The notes: generated from the sequence alone by a model not told the origin. Shown: positions 1-7,038, counted from the first letter of the stretch. The stretch is DNA of 7,768 nucleotides from an uncultured Ruminococcus sp. (GCA_902783755.1 CACZSC010000121.1:1-7768); one strand, 5' to 3'. A program made the numbers and translations.

Positions 1-747
1 GACAGCGGGGAAAGCGACGGCATACTGTGTGCCCCTGTACATGAAAACTGTATATCCGCCGTTGTAACCCTGCACCTTTATATCCCCGTAATCCGGGTGT
101 GAAACTGCGCAGCCGTGCTTTTCAGCTTCGGAAAGTATCACTCTTTCCGCGTCTGTGTCCACTTCGCCGTACACCACGGGCACTCCGGGCTTCATTATCC
201 CGGCCTTTTCAGCTGCGATCTTTCCGGTGGTATCACCGAGAAGCTCCGTATGATCGAGATCTATCCCTGTTATGACGGATACTGCCGGAGTCTTTATTAC
301 GTTGGTGGAGTCGAGACGGCCTCCAAGACCGCATTCCAGCACCACGTAATCTGCGCCGGCATCTCTGTAGTACAGAAGTCCAATAGCCGTTATGAGCTCA
401 AACTCGGTGGGTCCGTCCTCCATTCCTGAGGCGGCTTTGCTGACGATCTCCGTATACTTGGCAAGATCATCATTTGAGATGGGCCTTCCGTTCAGCATTA
501 TCCTCTCGTTGAACCTCTCGACGTAGGGCGATGTGAACAGTCCAACCCTGTATCCGGCGGCCCTGAGTATGGCGGCGGTCATGGCGGATACGGAGCCTTT
601 CCCGTTGGTGCCGGCCACGTGAATGAACTTCAGATGATCCTGGGGATCTCCGAGTTTTGCGCACAGTTTGGTTATCCTGGAAAGGCCCGGCCTTGACCCG
701 CGCCAGTCCGTGGAGTGGATGTATTCAAGAGCTTTCCTGTATGTCAT
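1..747 (-). CDS. folC: Folylpolyglutamate synthase / dihydrofolate synthase, N-terminal part (3' end beyond window)
   Basis: This cytoplasmic Mur-ligase-type enzyme adds glutamate to folates using ATP, which traps them in the cell; many family members also make dihydrofolate from dihydropteroate. The 249 residues visible are the ATPase domain. They contain the P-loop GTNGKGS (46-52), the FTSPYVERFNERI segment (71-83), ECGLGGRLDSTN (138-149), the DLDHTELLG segment (163-171), and AAEKAGIMKPG, whose Lys181 matches the lysine that is carbamylated in known FolC proteins. The C-terminal domain lies past base 1, so the gene is cut by the window rather than broken. The ATG at 747-745 starts 4 nt after the folT stop. 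No good Shine-Dalgarno precedes it, so translation is probably coupled to folT. Being co-transcribed with folT fits uptake followed by retention. Whether it is mono- or bifunctional cannot be told from this part. Confidence 0.95.
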   Translation of the reverse strand, partial: MTYRKALEYIHSTDWRGSRPGLSRITKLCAKLGDPQDHLKFIHVAGTNGKGSVSAMTAAILRAAGYRVGLFTSPYVERFNERIMLNGRPISNDDLAKYTEIVSKAASGMEDGPTEFELITAIGLLYYRDAGADYVVLECGLGGRLDSTNVIKTPAVSVITGIDLDHTELLGDTTGKIAAEKAGIMKPGVPVVYGEVDTDAERVILSEAEKHGCAVSHPDYGDIKVQGYNGGYTVFMYRGTQYAVAFPAV

Positions 748-751
748 TTTT

Positions 752-1282
752 CTATTTCAGCGGCGTTTTCAGCGCTTTTTTCAGTTTGATGTTGATCTCA
801 TCGAGCAGCGGTACCAGGATTATATTGAGGCAGAAGAGGATTATGAACTGCGGGAGCCTTACCACAACATAGCCCCAGTAGGTGTTGGAGCTGTACAGGA
901 TCGATATGAACCAGGTATCGAGGAACAGCGATATGATGAAATTGGATATGAACGCAGGAAGGGCTGCTCTCATCAGGAAGTTTTTGAACCTGGTCATGCA
1001 GAATCCGAAAAGGAAGCCTTTCAGTGCACAGGTCACCGTGAATCCCGGGAAATATATCCCTCTCGGGAAAAGGAGAGCTCCTATAAGGTCTATGAGCGCC
1101 CATACAACAGCCGCATCGACGGGTCCGAACAGAGATGCCGCCACCAGCACCGGGATGAACGCCAGGGATATCTTCAGCGAATCAGTGAAAACTATCGGTA
1201 CGAACCTGTCAAGCACGACGCCCACAGCTACAAGCATTGCGCATATGACCATCCTGCGCAGGAAGATCTTTCCTTTCGACAT
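752..1282 (-). CDS. folT: Folate ECF transporter, substrate-binding S component
   Basis: This small integral membrane protein (176 aa) binds folate and works with a shared energising module (EcfT plus two EcfA ATPases, not in this window) to import it. The sequence is very hydrophobic, with about six membrane segments (roughly 9-30, 38-53, 56-72, 79-98, 104-126, 136-160) and a basic C-terminus, as usual for S components. The stretch GALLFPRGIYFPGFTVTCAL (68-87) and the following LDTWFISILY (121-130) are typical of folate-specific members. The ATG at 1282-1280 is chosen because it has a GAGAGG Shine-Dalgarno 9 nt upstream (1297-1292). An upstream in-frame ATG at 1435 lies inside the riboswitch and is rejected. 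The THF riboswitch upstream and folC downstream independently support folate as substrate. Confidence 0.93.
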   Translation of the reverse strand: MSKGKIFLRRMVICAMLVAVGVVLDRFVPIVFTDSLKISLAFIPVLVAASLFGPVDAAVVWALIDLIGALLFPRGIYFPGFTVTCALKGFLFGFCMTRFKNFLMRAALPAFISNFIISLFLDTWFISILYSSNTYWGYVVVRLPQFIILFCLNIILVPLLDEINIKLKKALKTPLK

Positions 1283-1291
1283 AATGAAAAA

Positions 1292-1341
1292 CCTCTCATA
1301 AAGTAATTGCGGAGAAAATCCGCCCGTACAATTATGAGAGA
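1292..1341 (-). promoter_or_regulatory. SD-sequestering hairpin, expression platform of the THF riboswitch
   Basis: Reading on the minus strand, UCUCUCAUA (1341-1333) is complementary to UAUGAGAGG (1300-1292), which contains the folT Shine-Dalgarno; the outermost pair is a U-G wobble. Inside this, AAUUG (1333-1329) can pair with CAAUU (1309-1305), and GCGGA with UCCGC closes a small apical loop. The structure ends 9 nt before the start codon and has no U-tract. It therefore looks like translational control rather than transcription termination. The pairing is seen directly; the link to ligand binding is inferred from its place just after the aptamer. Confidence 0.8.
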
Positions 1342-1348
1342 TCTCGTC

Positions 1349-1449
1349 TTTCCAGCGGGATGCAACGATGGGACCGCAGCACAAGGCTTTCGTCCGGCAA
1401 ACAACTCCCCGTTTTGCAGGCACTTGACGCCCCATCGTCTACTCTGTAA
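1349..1449 (-). promoter_or_regulatory. Tetrahydrofolate (THF) riboswitch, class I aptamer
   Basis: The folT leader matches the class-I THF aptamer in order and sequence. P2 is ACGAUGGG (1438-1431) paired perfectly with CCCAUCGU (1372-1365). P3 is CCUGCAAA (1420-1413) with UUUGCCGG (1401-1394). The conserved strands are AGAGUAG before P2, GCGUCAAGUG after it, GACGAA before a short AGC/GCU hairpin, GCGGU, and the 3' UUGCAUCC. A short P1 (UUaCAG with CUGgAA) closes the element. In known cases this RNA binds reduced folates and represses folate transport or synthesis genes. Its place directly upstream of folT agrees. Confidence 0.95.
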
Positions 1450-1475
1450 TTGAAGAACTTTCTTCCGCGAATACG

Positions 1476-1504
1476 ATTATATCATATATTTAGTCGCGTG
1501 TAAA
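1476..1504 (-). promoter_or_regulatory. Sigma-A type promoter for folT-folC
   Basis: On the minus strand the -35 box is TTTACA (1504-1499, 5 of 6 consensus) and the -10 box is TATAAT (1481-1476, perfect), with a 17 bp spacer. Transcription should begin near 1468, about 20 nt before the riboswitch. The -35 box lies only 11 bp beyond the hprK stop, and no terminator is visible between them, so readthrough from hprK is possible. Confidence 0.85.
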
Positions 1505-1515
1505 TGATTATAATA

Positions 1516-2478
1516 CTATATATTGTATTTTTCGTCCTGTTTTTCCGTATTTTTCTGCATGTTTTCCATGAGTCTGGCGTTGAATTCCTCGGCAGTGTTG
1601 TATCCCATCTTTTTCTGACGGTTGTTCATGGCTGCTATCTCTATGACGACGGCCAGGTTCCGGCCGGGTTTAACAGGGATCGTGGTAGTCGGGATCTTTA
1701 TGCCCATTATGTCCGTATACTGGGTCTCAAGCCCCAGGTTTGCGTAGCTCTTGTCGTCCTGCCAGGGCTCTAGATTGATCACCATGTCGATCTTCTCGGT
1801 CTCCTTTACGGATCCCATGCCGAACAGTCTCCTGACATCTACCACTCCGATGCCGCGGAGCTCGACGTAATAACGGATGATCTCCGGCGCCTGGCCGACT
1901 ATGGTCTTGTCGGATACCTTTCTGAGCTCAACAGCGTCGTCGGCGATGAGCCGGTGACCGCGTTTTATGAGCTCGATGGCGGTCTCTGATTTTCCGACGC
2001 CGCTGTCGCCCGTGATATATACGCCTTCGCCGTAGACTTCGACGAGGACTCCGTGCCTTGTGATGCAGGGGGCAAGCTGAAGATGCAGATATGCGATGAG
2101 CGCTGCCATCAGGTCAGATGTGTTCTCCTCAGATGTCAGGATAGGCACACCGAAGTATTCGGCGATCTCCACCCCCTCTTTGAGTACTTCGATCCCGTGG
2201 GCGACGATGACACACACAGGCTTCTTCTCAAAGAACTCATACATGCGCTGCTTCATGTCTTCAAGAGGCATCTGCCTCAGGAGCACGTCCTCGGCCTTGC
2301 CTATGATCTGGACCCTGAAGGTATCGAAATGCTCGAAGAATCCGCTGAGGGCCAAGCCCGGCCTGTTGACCTCCGTGGATTCTATCATGATCTCCGAGGG
2401 ATCTGCGGGCGTGTATTCGACCTTGAGACCGATATGGTCTATTATCTTCTGAAGATCTACTCTCTTGACATTTTCCAT
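1516..2478 (-). CDS. hprK: HPr kinase/phosphorylase
   Basis: This cytoplasmic enzyme phosphorylates HPr (and Crh where present) on the regulatory serine with ATP or pyrophosphate, and removes that phosphate with inorganic phosphate. It is the sensor of carbon catabolite repression in Firmicutes. The 320 aa length is close to the roughly 310 aa usual in the family. The N-terminal domain covers about 1-130. The C-terminal kinase domain has the general base His142 in RHGVL, the Walker A loop GDSGVGKS (157-164), the acidic ADDAVE (179-184), the family signature ELRGIGVVDV (206-215) and the PVKPGRN loop (268-274). All expected catalytic residues are present. The ATG at 2478-2476 has AGGAG at 2495-2491, with a rather long 12 nt spacer. 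It stands alone between its own promoter and the folT promoter, and is divergent from an operon ending in arabinose genes. Confidence 0.96.
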   Translation of the reverse strand: MENVKRVDLQKIIDHIGLKVEYTPADPSEIMIESTEVNRPGLALSGFFEHFDTFRVQIIGKAEDVLLRQMPLEDMKQRMYEFFEKKPVCVIVAHGIEVLKEGVEIAEYFGVPILTSEENTSDLMAALIAYLHLQLAPCITRHGVLVEVYGEGVYITGDSGVGKSETAIELIKRGHRLIADDAVELRKVSDKTIVGQAPEIIRYYVELRGIGVVDVRRLFGMGSVKETEKIDMVINLEPWQDDKSYANLGLETQYTDIMGIKIPTTTIPVKPGRNLAVVIEIAAMNNRQKKMGYNTAEEFNARLMENMQKNTEKQDEKYNI

Positions 2479-2512
2479 GATATCTGTATTCTCCTGTTCC
2501 GTTTCTGCTCCG

Positions 2513-2541
2513 ATTATATATCACCCGCCCGCCAAAAACAA
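2513..2541 (-). promoter_or_regulatory. Probable promoter for hprK
   Basis: On the minus strand a perfect TATAAT (2518-2513) is preceded at 17 bp by TTGTTT (2541-2536), which keeps only the TTG of the -35 consensus. The predicted start near 2506 gives a leader of under 30 nt carrying the AGGAG ribosome binding site. I see no cre-like operator here. Confidence 0.6.
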
Positions 2542-2559
2542 CATTTTCCTCATATATTA

Positions 2560-2588
2560 TTGAAGAACCCGCCGTTTTGTGGCATAAT
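2560..2588 (+). promoter_or_regulatory. Probable promoter for the five-gene plus-strand operon
   Basis: TTGAAG (2560-2565, 4 of 6) and CATAAT (2583-2588, 5 of 6) are separated by 17 bp, and a TG one base before the -10 makes it an extended -10. Transcription should start near 2595, about 30 nt before the first gene. Its -35 box is 18 bp from the -35 of the hprK promoter, so the two face apart without overlapping. Confidence 0.68.
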
Positions 2589-2626
2589 AAAGTGAAATAT
2601 TATGGATTATTTTACAGGTGCCGCTT

Positions 2627-3655
2627 ATGAGAACATCGATCAGAAAGATATGCCTTGTCCTGGTTTCGCTTATGCTGCTGTCTTCCCTTCCTGCCCTCTC
2701 ATCGTGCAAGGGCTCGGAAGACCTGCTCCTGTCCAGCGATACCGATCTTACCGTCGTCATGAAGGCAGACGGCTACGACGTGCCGTACGAGATATACAGG
2801 TACGTCGCCGAATCCTACAGGAACCAGTACAGGGACAATTACGGACCCGGATTCCAGAACGGGGAGAACGGCGACGCCATACTCGAAGAGTTCGAGAACG
2901 ACGTGGAGTCGATGATAAAGAAGCTGTACACCACACCGCTAGTATGCAGGGATTACGGCCTCGATCCGGATTCCGAAGTCATAGTCACCCAGGTGGATTT
3001 TGCCATGGACGACATCTATGCGAGCTACGATTACGATTACAGGAAATACATGGAGGACATCGAGGAATACAACATGAACGACTCCGTGTACAGGTTCCTC
3101 ACGAGAAACGACATCCTCGCCCAGGAGCTCATGGAGATCTTTATCAGCCGCGGCATCATAAAGACCGACGAAACCGAGATCCGTGAAGTGTTCGGCTCCG
3201 ACAAGGTAGTGAGGATAAAAAATCTCCTCATTAGCGCGACCAACGGAAAGAGCGACGAAGAGAACCGGAAGCTGGCGGAGGAGCTTCTCGCAAAGCTTGA
3301 GGCCGGAGCCGATTTCGAAAGCCTGCTGAAGCAGTACGGCGAGGACCTTTACATGTTCAACAACCCGGATGGCTACTATATCGTCGGAGGCAACTTCATC
3401 GAGGAGTTCGAGGACCTTGCATATTCCCTCGAAGTCGGGGAGACCAGCGGTATACTCGAGACGGCGTCCGGCTACAGCATAATGAAGAGATACGAGAAGG
3501 AACAGACATATCTCGACGAGCACTACGAAGAACTCAGGAAGATGTACATCACCGGTACATACAACCTGATGCTGGCTGATGCAATGAACAACATGGTGCT
3601 CGAAAAGACCGAAGAATTTTCAAGATACCAGATACTTAAACGGGCCGAGAAATAG
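2627..3655 (+). CDS. SurA/PrsA-like peptidyl-prolyl isomerase lipoprotein, probably catalytically inactive
   Basis: This 342 aa protein looks like an exported folding factor on the outer face of the membrane. It opens with a basic n-region and a hydrophobic core, and ends its signal with a lipobox LSSC (24-27), so Cys27 is the likely lipidation site. A helical acidic SurA-N-like region follows (about 40-190), then a parvulin/rotamase domain (about 192-289) with the usual AEELLAKLEAGADFESLLKQY, LEVGETS and ETASGY elements, and a helical tail. Two histidines normal in parvulins are replaced: the HIL motif reads IKNLL (Asn199) and the final GYHII reads GYSIM (Ser284). This suggests a chaperone role without proline isomerase activity. 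ATG 2627 is preferred because AGGTG (2616-2620) lies 6 nt upstream; the in-frame GTG at 2618 overlaps that ribosome binding site. First gene of its operon. Confidence 0.82.
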   Translation: MRTSIRKICLVLVSLMLLSSLPALSSCKGSEDLLLSSDTDLTVVMKADGYDVPYEIYRYVAESYRNQYRDNYGPGFQNGENGDAILEEFENDVESMIKKLYTTPLVCRDYGLDPDSEVIVTQVDFAMDDIYASYDYDYRKYMEDIEEYNMNDSVYRFLTRNDILAQELMEIFISRGIIKTDETEIREVFGSDKVVRIKNLLISATNGKSDEENRKLAEELLAKLEAGADFESLLKQYGEDLYMFNNPDGYYIVGGNFIEEFEDLAYSLEVGETSGILETASGYSIMKRYEKEQTYLDEHYEELRKMYITGTYNLMLADAMNNMVLEKTEEFSRYQILKRAEK

Positions 3656-3676
3656 GGCGCCCGGAAAGGAATCATT

Positions 3677-4978
3677 TTGAAATCACGAAGATACAAGAGA
3701 AAATCATCCCAGGGTTCCCAGAAGGCGAAGAAGATCATCATAAGGATACTGTTCGTGCTTCTTGCCGCCTGCATCATTACGGCGCTGACGATACTTCTGG
3801 GACACCATCTGCTGGACAAGGCCAGAGAGGCCGAACAGGCAGAGCAGGCCGACACCGGCACCGCCGCGCCGAAAACGGTGCAGCCCGCCGAGTTCGACAT
3901 AACCTGCACGAAGGCTCCCTCAGTCAAAGCGGTTCTCATTGATCCTGACAGCGTAAAAAGGGAGACCGTTGAACTTTCACAGAACACGGGCGTACCTGCC
4001 GACGAACCTGCTGAAACAGAAGACACAGGAACCGGCGACCCCGTGCATGACCTTATAAACAGCATGTCAACATATTATGAGACCATGGTGCTTGATATCC
4101 GCGGGAATGACGGCAGGCTCGCGTATTCTTCACCGTCTGTGATGAAGCTCCTGGGAGTCGATCCCGGAACGCAGGAAGATGAAGTGCTCACGGACCTGAA
4201 GGATACGGTCGCATACATAAAGGCCGTCATCGCAGGCCGCGGGCTTTACGAGACGACAAAGCTCAGGATATGCGGCATAATCCCTTCCTACATCGATACG
4301 GAGCTCTCCGGTTCAGCAGACATCGCCGACCTTGCGGTAATAAGCGAACTTGCGGACCTGGGGTTCGACGAGGTCATAGTGGATATAAATGGGATCGATG
4401 AGATAACGTACGAGAGAGCCGTCGAGATACGTATATACCTCAACAGCCTGATCGAAAAGCTGGACGGCAGGATCTACGTGGGAGTGCTTCTCCCGGATTC
4501 GATATATATAAAGTCTGCGAACGCGAGAGTGCTCCAGGTGTTCGCCAGCTCCTGCGACTTCATTTGCATGGACTTCGATTCCGACGAGTTCGAGACCCAG
4601 AAGGAGGCCTTCACCGGCACCTCCCTCAAGCTCCAGTCCCTTCAGGGGATCATAGGACTGTACAATATAAGAGCTGTCGTGAACGACCGGATGACAAGCT
4701 ACGAGCAGGCCGAGTTCACGGCATGCGAGTTCGCGGGGCTCGAGAACATCATGGTGCTGCACAGCGTGCTGCCGGAAGATCTCAGGTATGACGAGGATGC
4801 GCCTGAGGAGACCCGTGATACGGAAGAGACAGATCCCTATGAAACGGAACCCGCCGAAACTGACGAGACCACGATAGATGACAATACCAATCCATACGCA
4901 ACGATAGATACGGATGTGGAACCCATAGAGACCGATGAGAACGGAGAGCCCGTCGAGACGGATCTGCCCTGGTTCTAA
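3677..4978 (+). CDS. Membrane-anchored extracellular protein, DUF4015-like putative glycoside hydrolase fold
   Basis: This 433 aa protein has a Lys/Arg-rich N-terminus (2-19), one membrane segment (about 20-42), a low-complexity Ala/Glu/Thr linker to about residue 125, a folded domain (about 130-365) and a strongly acidic tail (371-433) with repeated Glu-Thr-Asp. The folded part resembles the DUF4015 TIM-barrel family: MVLDIRGNDGRLAYSS (137-152) corresponds to the family's strand and Asp-Gly segment, and LRICGIIPSYID (196-207), FDEVIVDING (230-239), RIYVGVLLPDS (265-275) and DFICMDFDSD (294-303) look like successive barrel strands ending in acidic residues. Substrate and activity are unknown. 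It starts with TTG at 3677, supported by AAGGA 6 nt upstream, and lies 21 nt after the foldase lipoprotein gene, which could assist its folding. The family assignment is from pattern recognition only and the protein is divergent. Confidence 0.6.
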   Translation: MKSRRYKRKSSQGSQKAKKIIIRILFVLLAACIITALTILLGHHLLDKAREAEQAEQADTGTAAPKTVQPAEFDITCTKAPSVKAVLIDPDSVKRETVELSQNTGVPADEPAETEDTGTGDPVHDLINSMSTYYETMVLDIRGNDGRLAYSSPSVMKLLGVDPGTQEDEVLTDLKDTVAYIKAVIAGRGLYETTKLRICGIIPSYIDTELSGSADIADLAVISELADLGFDEVIVDINGIDEITYERAVEIRIYLNSLIEKLDGRIYVGVLLPDSIYIKSANARVLQVFASSCDFICMDFDSDEFETQKEAFTGTSLKLQSLQGIIGLYNIRAVVNDRMTSYEQAEFTACEFAGLENIMVLHSVLPEDLRYDEDAPEETRDTEETDPYETEPAETDETTIDDNTNPYATIDTDVEPIETDENGEPVETDLPWF

Positions 4979-4995
4979 GCTATTCCGGAGGACAA

Positions 4996-5496
4996 ATGAC
5001 CATACTTGTATTTTCAGATTCCCACGGACATTACTACAACCTGCAGAAGACAGTGAAGCTTCATCTCAACTGCGGGACCTGCGATGCCGTTTTCTTCCTT
5101 GGAGACGGCGTGCCTGACATACAGGAACTCGAGAACACCTACCCGACCCTGCCGATATACTACGTCTACGGCAACTGCGAGTGGACCACTTCCCTCTCGG
5201 ATGCCGTTTATGAAAGGGTCGTTGAGTTCGCAGGCAAGAAATTCCTTCTCATGCACGGACACAAGTACGGTGTGAAATCGGGCATAGACCGTGCCGCCCT
5301 TAGGGGAATAGAGCTCGGATGCGACTGCGTGCTCTACGGTCATACCCACTGCGCCGAGGATACGGTGTACGAAAGCCCGCTGGGCACCATACGGGTCATA
5401 AACCCGGGGGCTCTGGGTCCTTCACCTGATCATTCCTACGCACTTCTCAACATTGAAAAAGGCCGCATCGTTTGCGGTTTCGGACAAGGAAAATAA
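4996..5496 (+). CDS. YfcE/MJ0936-family metallophosphoesterase
   Basis: This cytoplasmic, metal-dependent phosphodiesterase belongs to a family whose natural substrates are mostly undefined. At 166 aa it has the usual length for a single calcineurin-like domain. All metal-ligand motifs are visible: DSH (Asp8, His10), GDG with Asp37, GNCE with Asn60 (the family more often has GNCD), HGH (87-89) and GHTH (115-118), followed by the NPGA turn (136-139). A GGAGG ribosome binding site lies 4 nt before the ATG. It is 17 nt after the upstream gene's stop and 15 nt before the sugar kinase. Nothing in the sequence links it functionally to either neighbour. Confidence 0.9.
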   Translation: MTILVFSDSHGHYYNLQKTVKLHLNCGTCDAVFFLGDGVPDIQELENTYPTLPIYYVYGNCEWTTSLSDAVYERVVEFAGKKFLLMHGHKYGVKSGIDRAALRGIELGCDCVLYGHTHCAEDTVYESPLGTIRVINPGALGPSPDHSYALLNIEKGRIVCGFGQGK

Positions 5497-5511
5497 CGGA
5501 GGTAACCTGCT

Positions 5512-7038
5512 ATGCCCAAGAAATACTCACTGGGGCTGGAACTCGGCTCCACGCGCATCAAGGCGGTGCTCATCGACGGGGACCACAGACCCGTCAAGAC
5601 CGGCGAATACAGCTGGAAAAGCACATATGAGAACGGTGTCTGGACATATGACCTGAAGGACGCATGGGAAGGCGTCATCACTGCCCTTTCCAACCTCGGA
5701 GAGCTGCCCGAGATATCGGCCATGGGGATCTCCGCGATGATGCACGGTTATCTGGTGTTCGACAGTGAATGGAACCAGCTTGTGCCTTTCAGGACGTGGC
5801 AGAACACCATAACCGGAAGAGCGGCCGAAGAGCTGACAGCTCTCCTCGAGTTCAACATGCCTCAGCGCTGGTCCGCATCCCACGTTTACCAGGCAGTCCT
5901 CAACGGCGAGGAGCACGTGCCGAAGATAGCGCATCTTACGACCCTTGCCGGCTACATCCATTATATGCTCACGGGAGTCGACGCAGTGGGTCTCGGAGAG
6001 GCCTCGGGAATGTTTCCGGTAGATTCGGATACACTGCAGTTCGACACGGACAGACTTGCGAGATTCAATAAAAGAGCTCATGAGCGTGGCGTCGAATGGG
6101 ATCTTGAGGACATCCTGCCGAAGGTGCTGCCTGCAGGCGTCTGCGCCGGACAGATCACGAAGGAAGGCTCTGAGAGGATCAGCGGGCTCTTAGCAGAAGG
6201 CACTCCCCTCTGTCCCCCGGAGGGAGACGCAGGCACGGGAATGACCGCCACGAATGCCGTAAGGCCAGGTACCGGAAACATCTCAGCCGGCACTTCCATA
6301 TTCTCTATGATAGTGCTCGGCAAACAGATGACCAGCGTGCACGACGAGATCGACCTTGTGACCACTCCCCACGGAAGGCCCGTTGCCATGGTCCACGGAA
6401 ACAACTGCACTTCGGATCTCAACGCCTGGGTAGGCATCCTGAAGGAGGCTGCCGAACTCACCGGAGGAGACACATCAGATATATATACGAAGCTTTTCAA
6501 CAGGGCCCTCGACGGCGCTCCCGACTGTTCTGACGTGACCGTATGCAACTATCTCAGCGGAGAGAGCGTAGCTCATCTCGATGAAGGTAGACCCATCGTC
6601 GCACGTCACCCGGGAGCGGATTTCAGCCTTTCAAATTTCATGAGAGCACAGATATATTCTACTATGGCCACACTCAGGATCGGTATGGATTTCCTTACGG
6701 CCGAGGGTGTCCGCATAGACTCCCTTACAGGTCACGGGGGCCTGTTCAAGACTCCCGGCGTCGCCCAGAGGTTCCTTGCCGCAGTATGCAAGGCTCCGGT
6801 CAGATGCATGAAGACCTCCGGCGAAGGCGGTCCCTACGGCATGGCCCTGCTTGCTGCCTTCAGCATACGCGAAGACAGGAGCGAAAGCCTTGAGGAGTAT
6901 CTCGACAGTCACGTGTTCAGTGACACCGAGACAACCGTGGAAGAGCCAAGACCCGATGATATCGAAGGCTTCGAAAGATACTTGGAAAAGTTCACAGCCC
7001 TGCTCGAGGTCGAGCGGCTGGCAACGAAGAAACTTTAA
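5512..7038 (+). CDS. FGGY-family carbohydrate kinase, probable L-ribulokinase of the non-AraB type
   Basis: This 508 aa cytoplasmic kinase transfers the ATP gamma-phosphate to a sugar. The first phosphate loop is LGLELGSTRIK (7-17), with Glu10 where most FGGY kinases have Asp. Further motifs are GISAMMHGY (72-80), the probable catalytic base Asp239 in PEGDAGTGM, GNISAGTSIF (255-264), GHGGLFKTPGVAQRF (407-421) and GEGGPYGMALLAA (437-449). It is clearly unlike classical AraB of about 560 aa and closer to the xylulokinase-like branch. L-ribulose is the most likely substrate because araA follows after 14 nt, and isomerase and kinase act in succession. D-xylulose or another ketose cannot be excluded. 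GGAGGT (5498-5503) stands 8 nt before the ATG. No separate promoter is evident, so it should be transcribed with the genes upstream. Confidence 0.85.
   Translation: MPKKYSLGLELGSTRIKAVLIDGDHRPVKTGEYSWKSTYENGVWTYDLKDAWEGVITALSNLGELPEISAMGISAMMHGYLVFDSEWNQLVPFRTWQNTITGRAAEELTALLEFNMPQRWSASHVYQAVLNGEEHVPKIAHLTTLAGYIHYMLTGVDAVGLGEASGMFPVDSDTLQFDTDRLARFNKRAHERGVEWDLEDILPKVLPAGVCAGQITKEGSERISGLLAEGTPLCPPEGDAGTGMTATNAVRPGTGNISAGTSIFSMIVLGKQMTSVHDEIDLVTTPHGRPVAMVHGNNCTSDLNAWVGILKEAAELTGGDTSDIYTKLFNRALDGAPDCSDVTVCNYLSGESVAHLDEGRPIVARHPGADFSLSNFMRAQIYSTMATLRIGMDFLTAEGVRIDSLTGHGGLFKTPGVAQRFLAAVCKAPVRCMKTSGEGGPYGMALLAAFSIREDRSESLEEYLDSHVFSDTETTVEEPRPDDIEGFERYLEKFTALLEVERLATKKL

Noticed and set aside
668..1306. 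A 212-codon open frame on the plus strand
   Set aside because: It is antisense to folT and folC, has a composition unlike a real protein (rich in Arg, Glu, Tyr), and has no supporting family signal.
1283..1435. Possible N-terminal extension of FolT from an in-frame ATG at 1435
   Set aside because: The extra 51 codons lie within the THF riboswitch and SD hairpin and encode no family-like residues. The ATG at 1282 has a proper ribosome binding site and gives a normal length.
2531..2584. Loose inverted repeat (GCCAAAAAC and GTTTTGTGGC) in the divergent spacer, a possible operator
   Set aside because: The arms match imperfectly and are about 35 bp apart, so they could arise by chance in AT-rich DNA. 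There is no conservation data to support it.
2618..2626. GTG start at 2618 for the foldase lipoprotein
   Set aside because: The GTG is part of the AGGTG ribosome binding site of the ATG at 2627, and starting at the ATG gives a normal signal peptide.
3641..3664. Inverted repeat CGGGC/GCCCG around the end of the foldase gene, a possible terminator
   Set aside because: It is only 5 bp with a 13 nt loop, no T-tract follows, and the next ribosome binding site begins at once.
4313..4762. Long antisense open frame inside the DUF4015-like gene, and similar ones inside the kinase, metallophosphoesterase, foldase and araA genes
   Set aside because: These are shadows caused by the codon bias of the real genes. 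None has a ribosome binding site with a recognisable protein.
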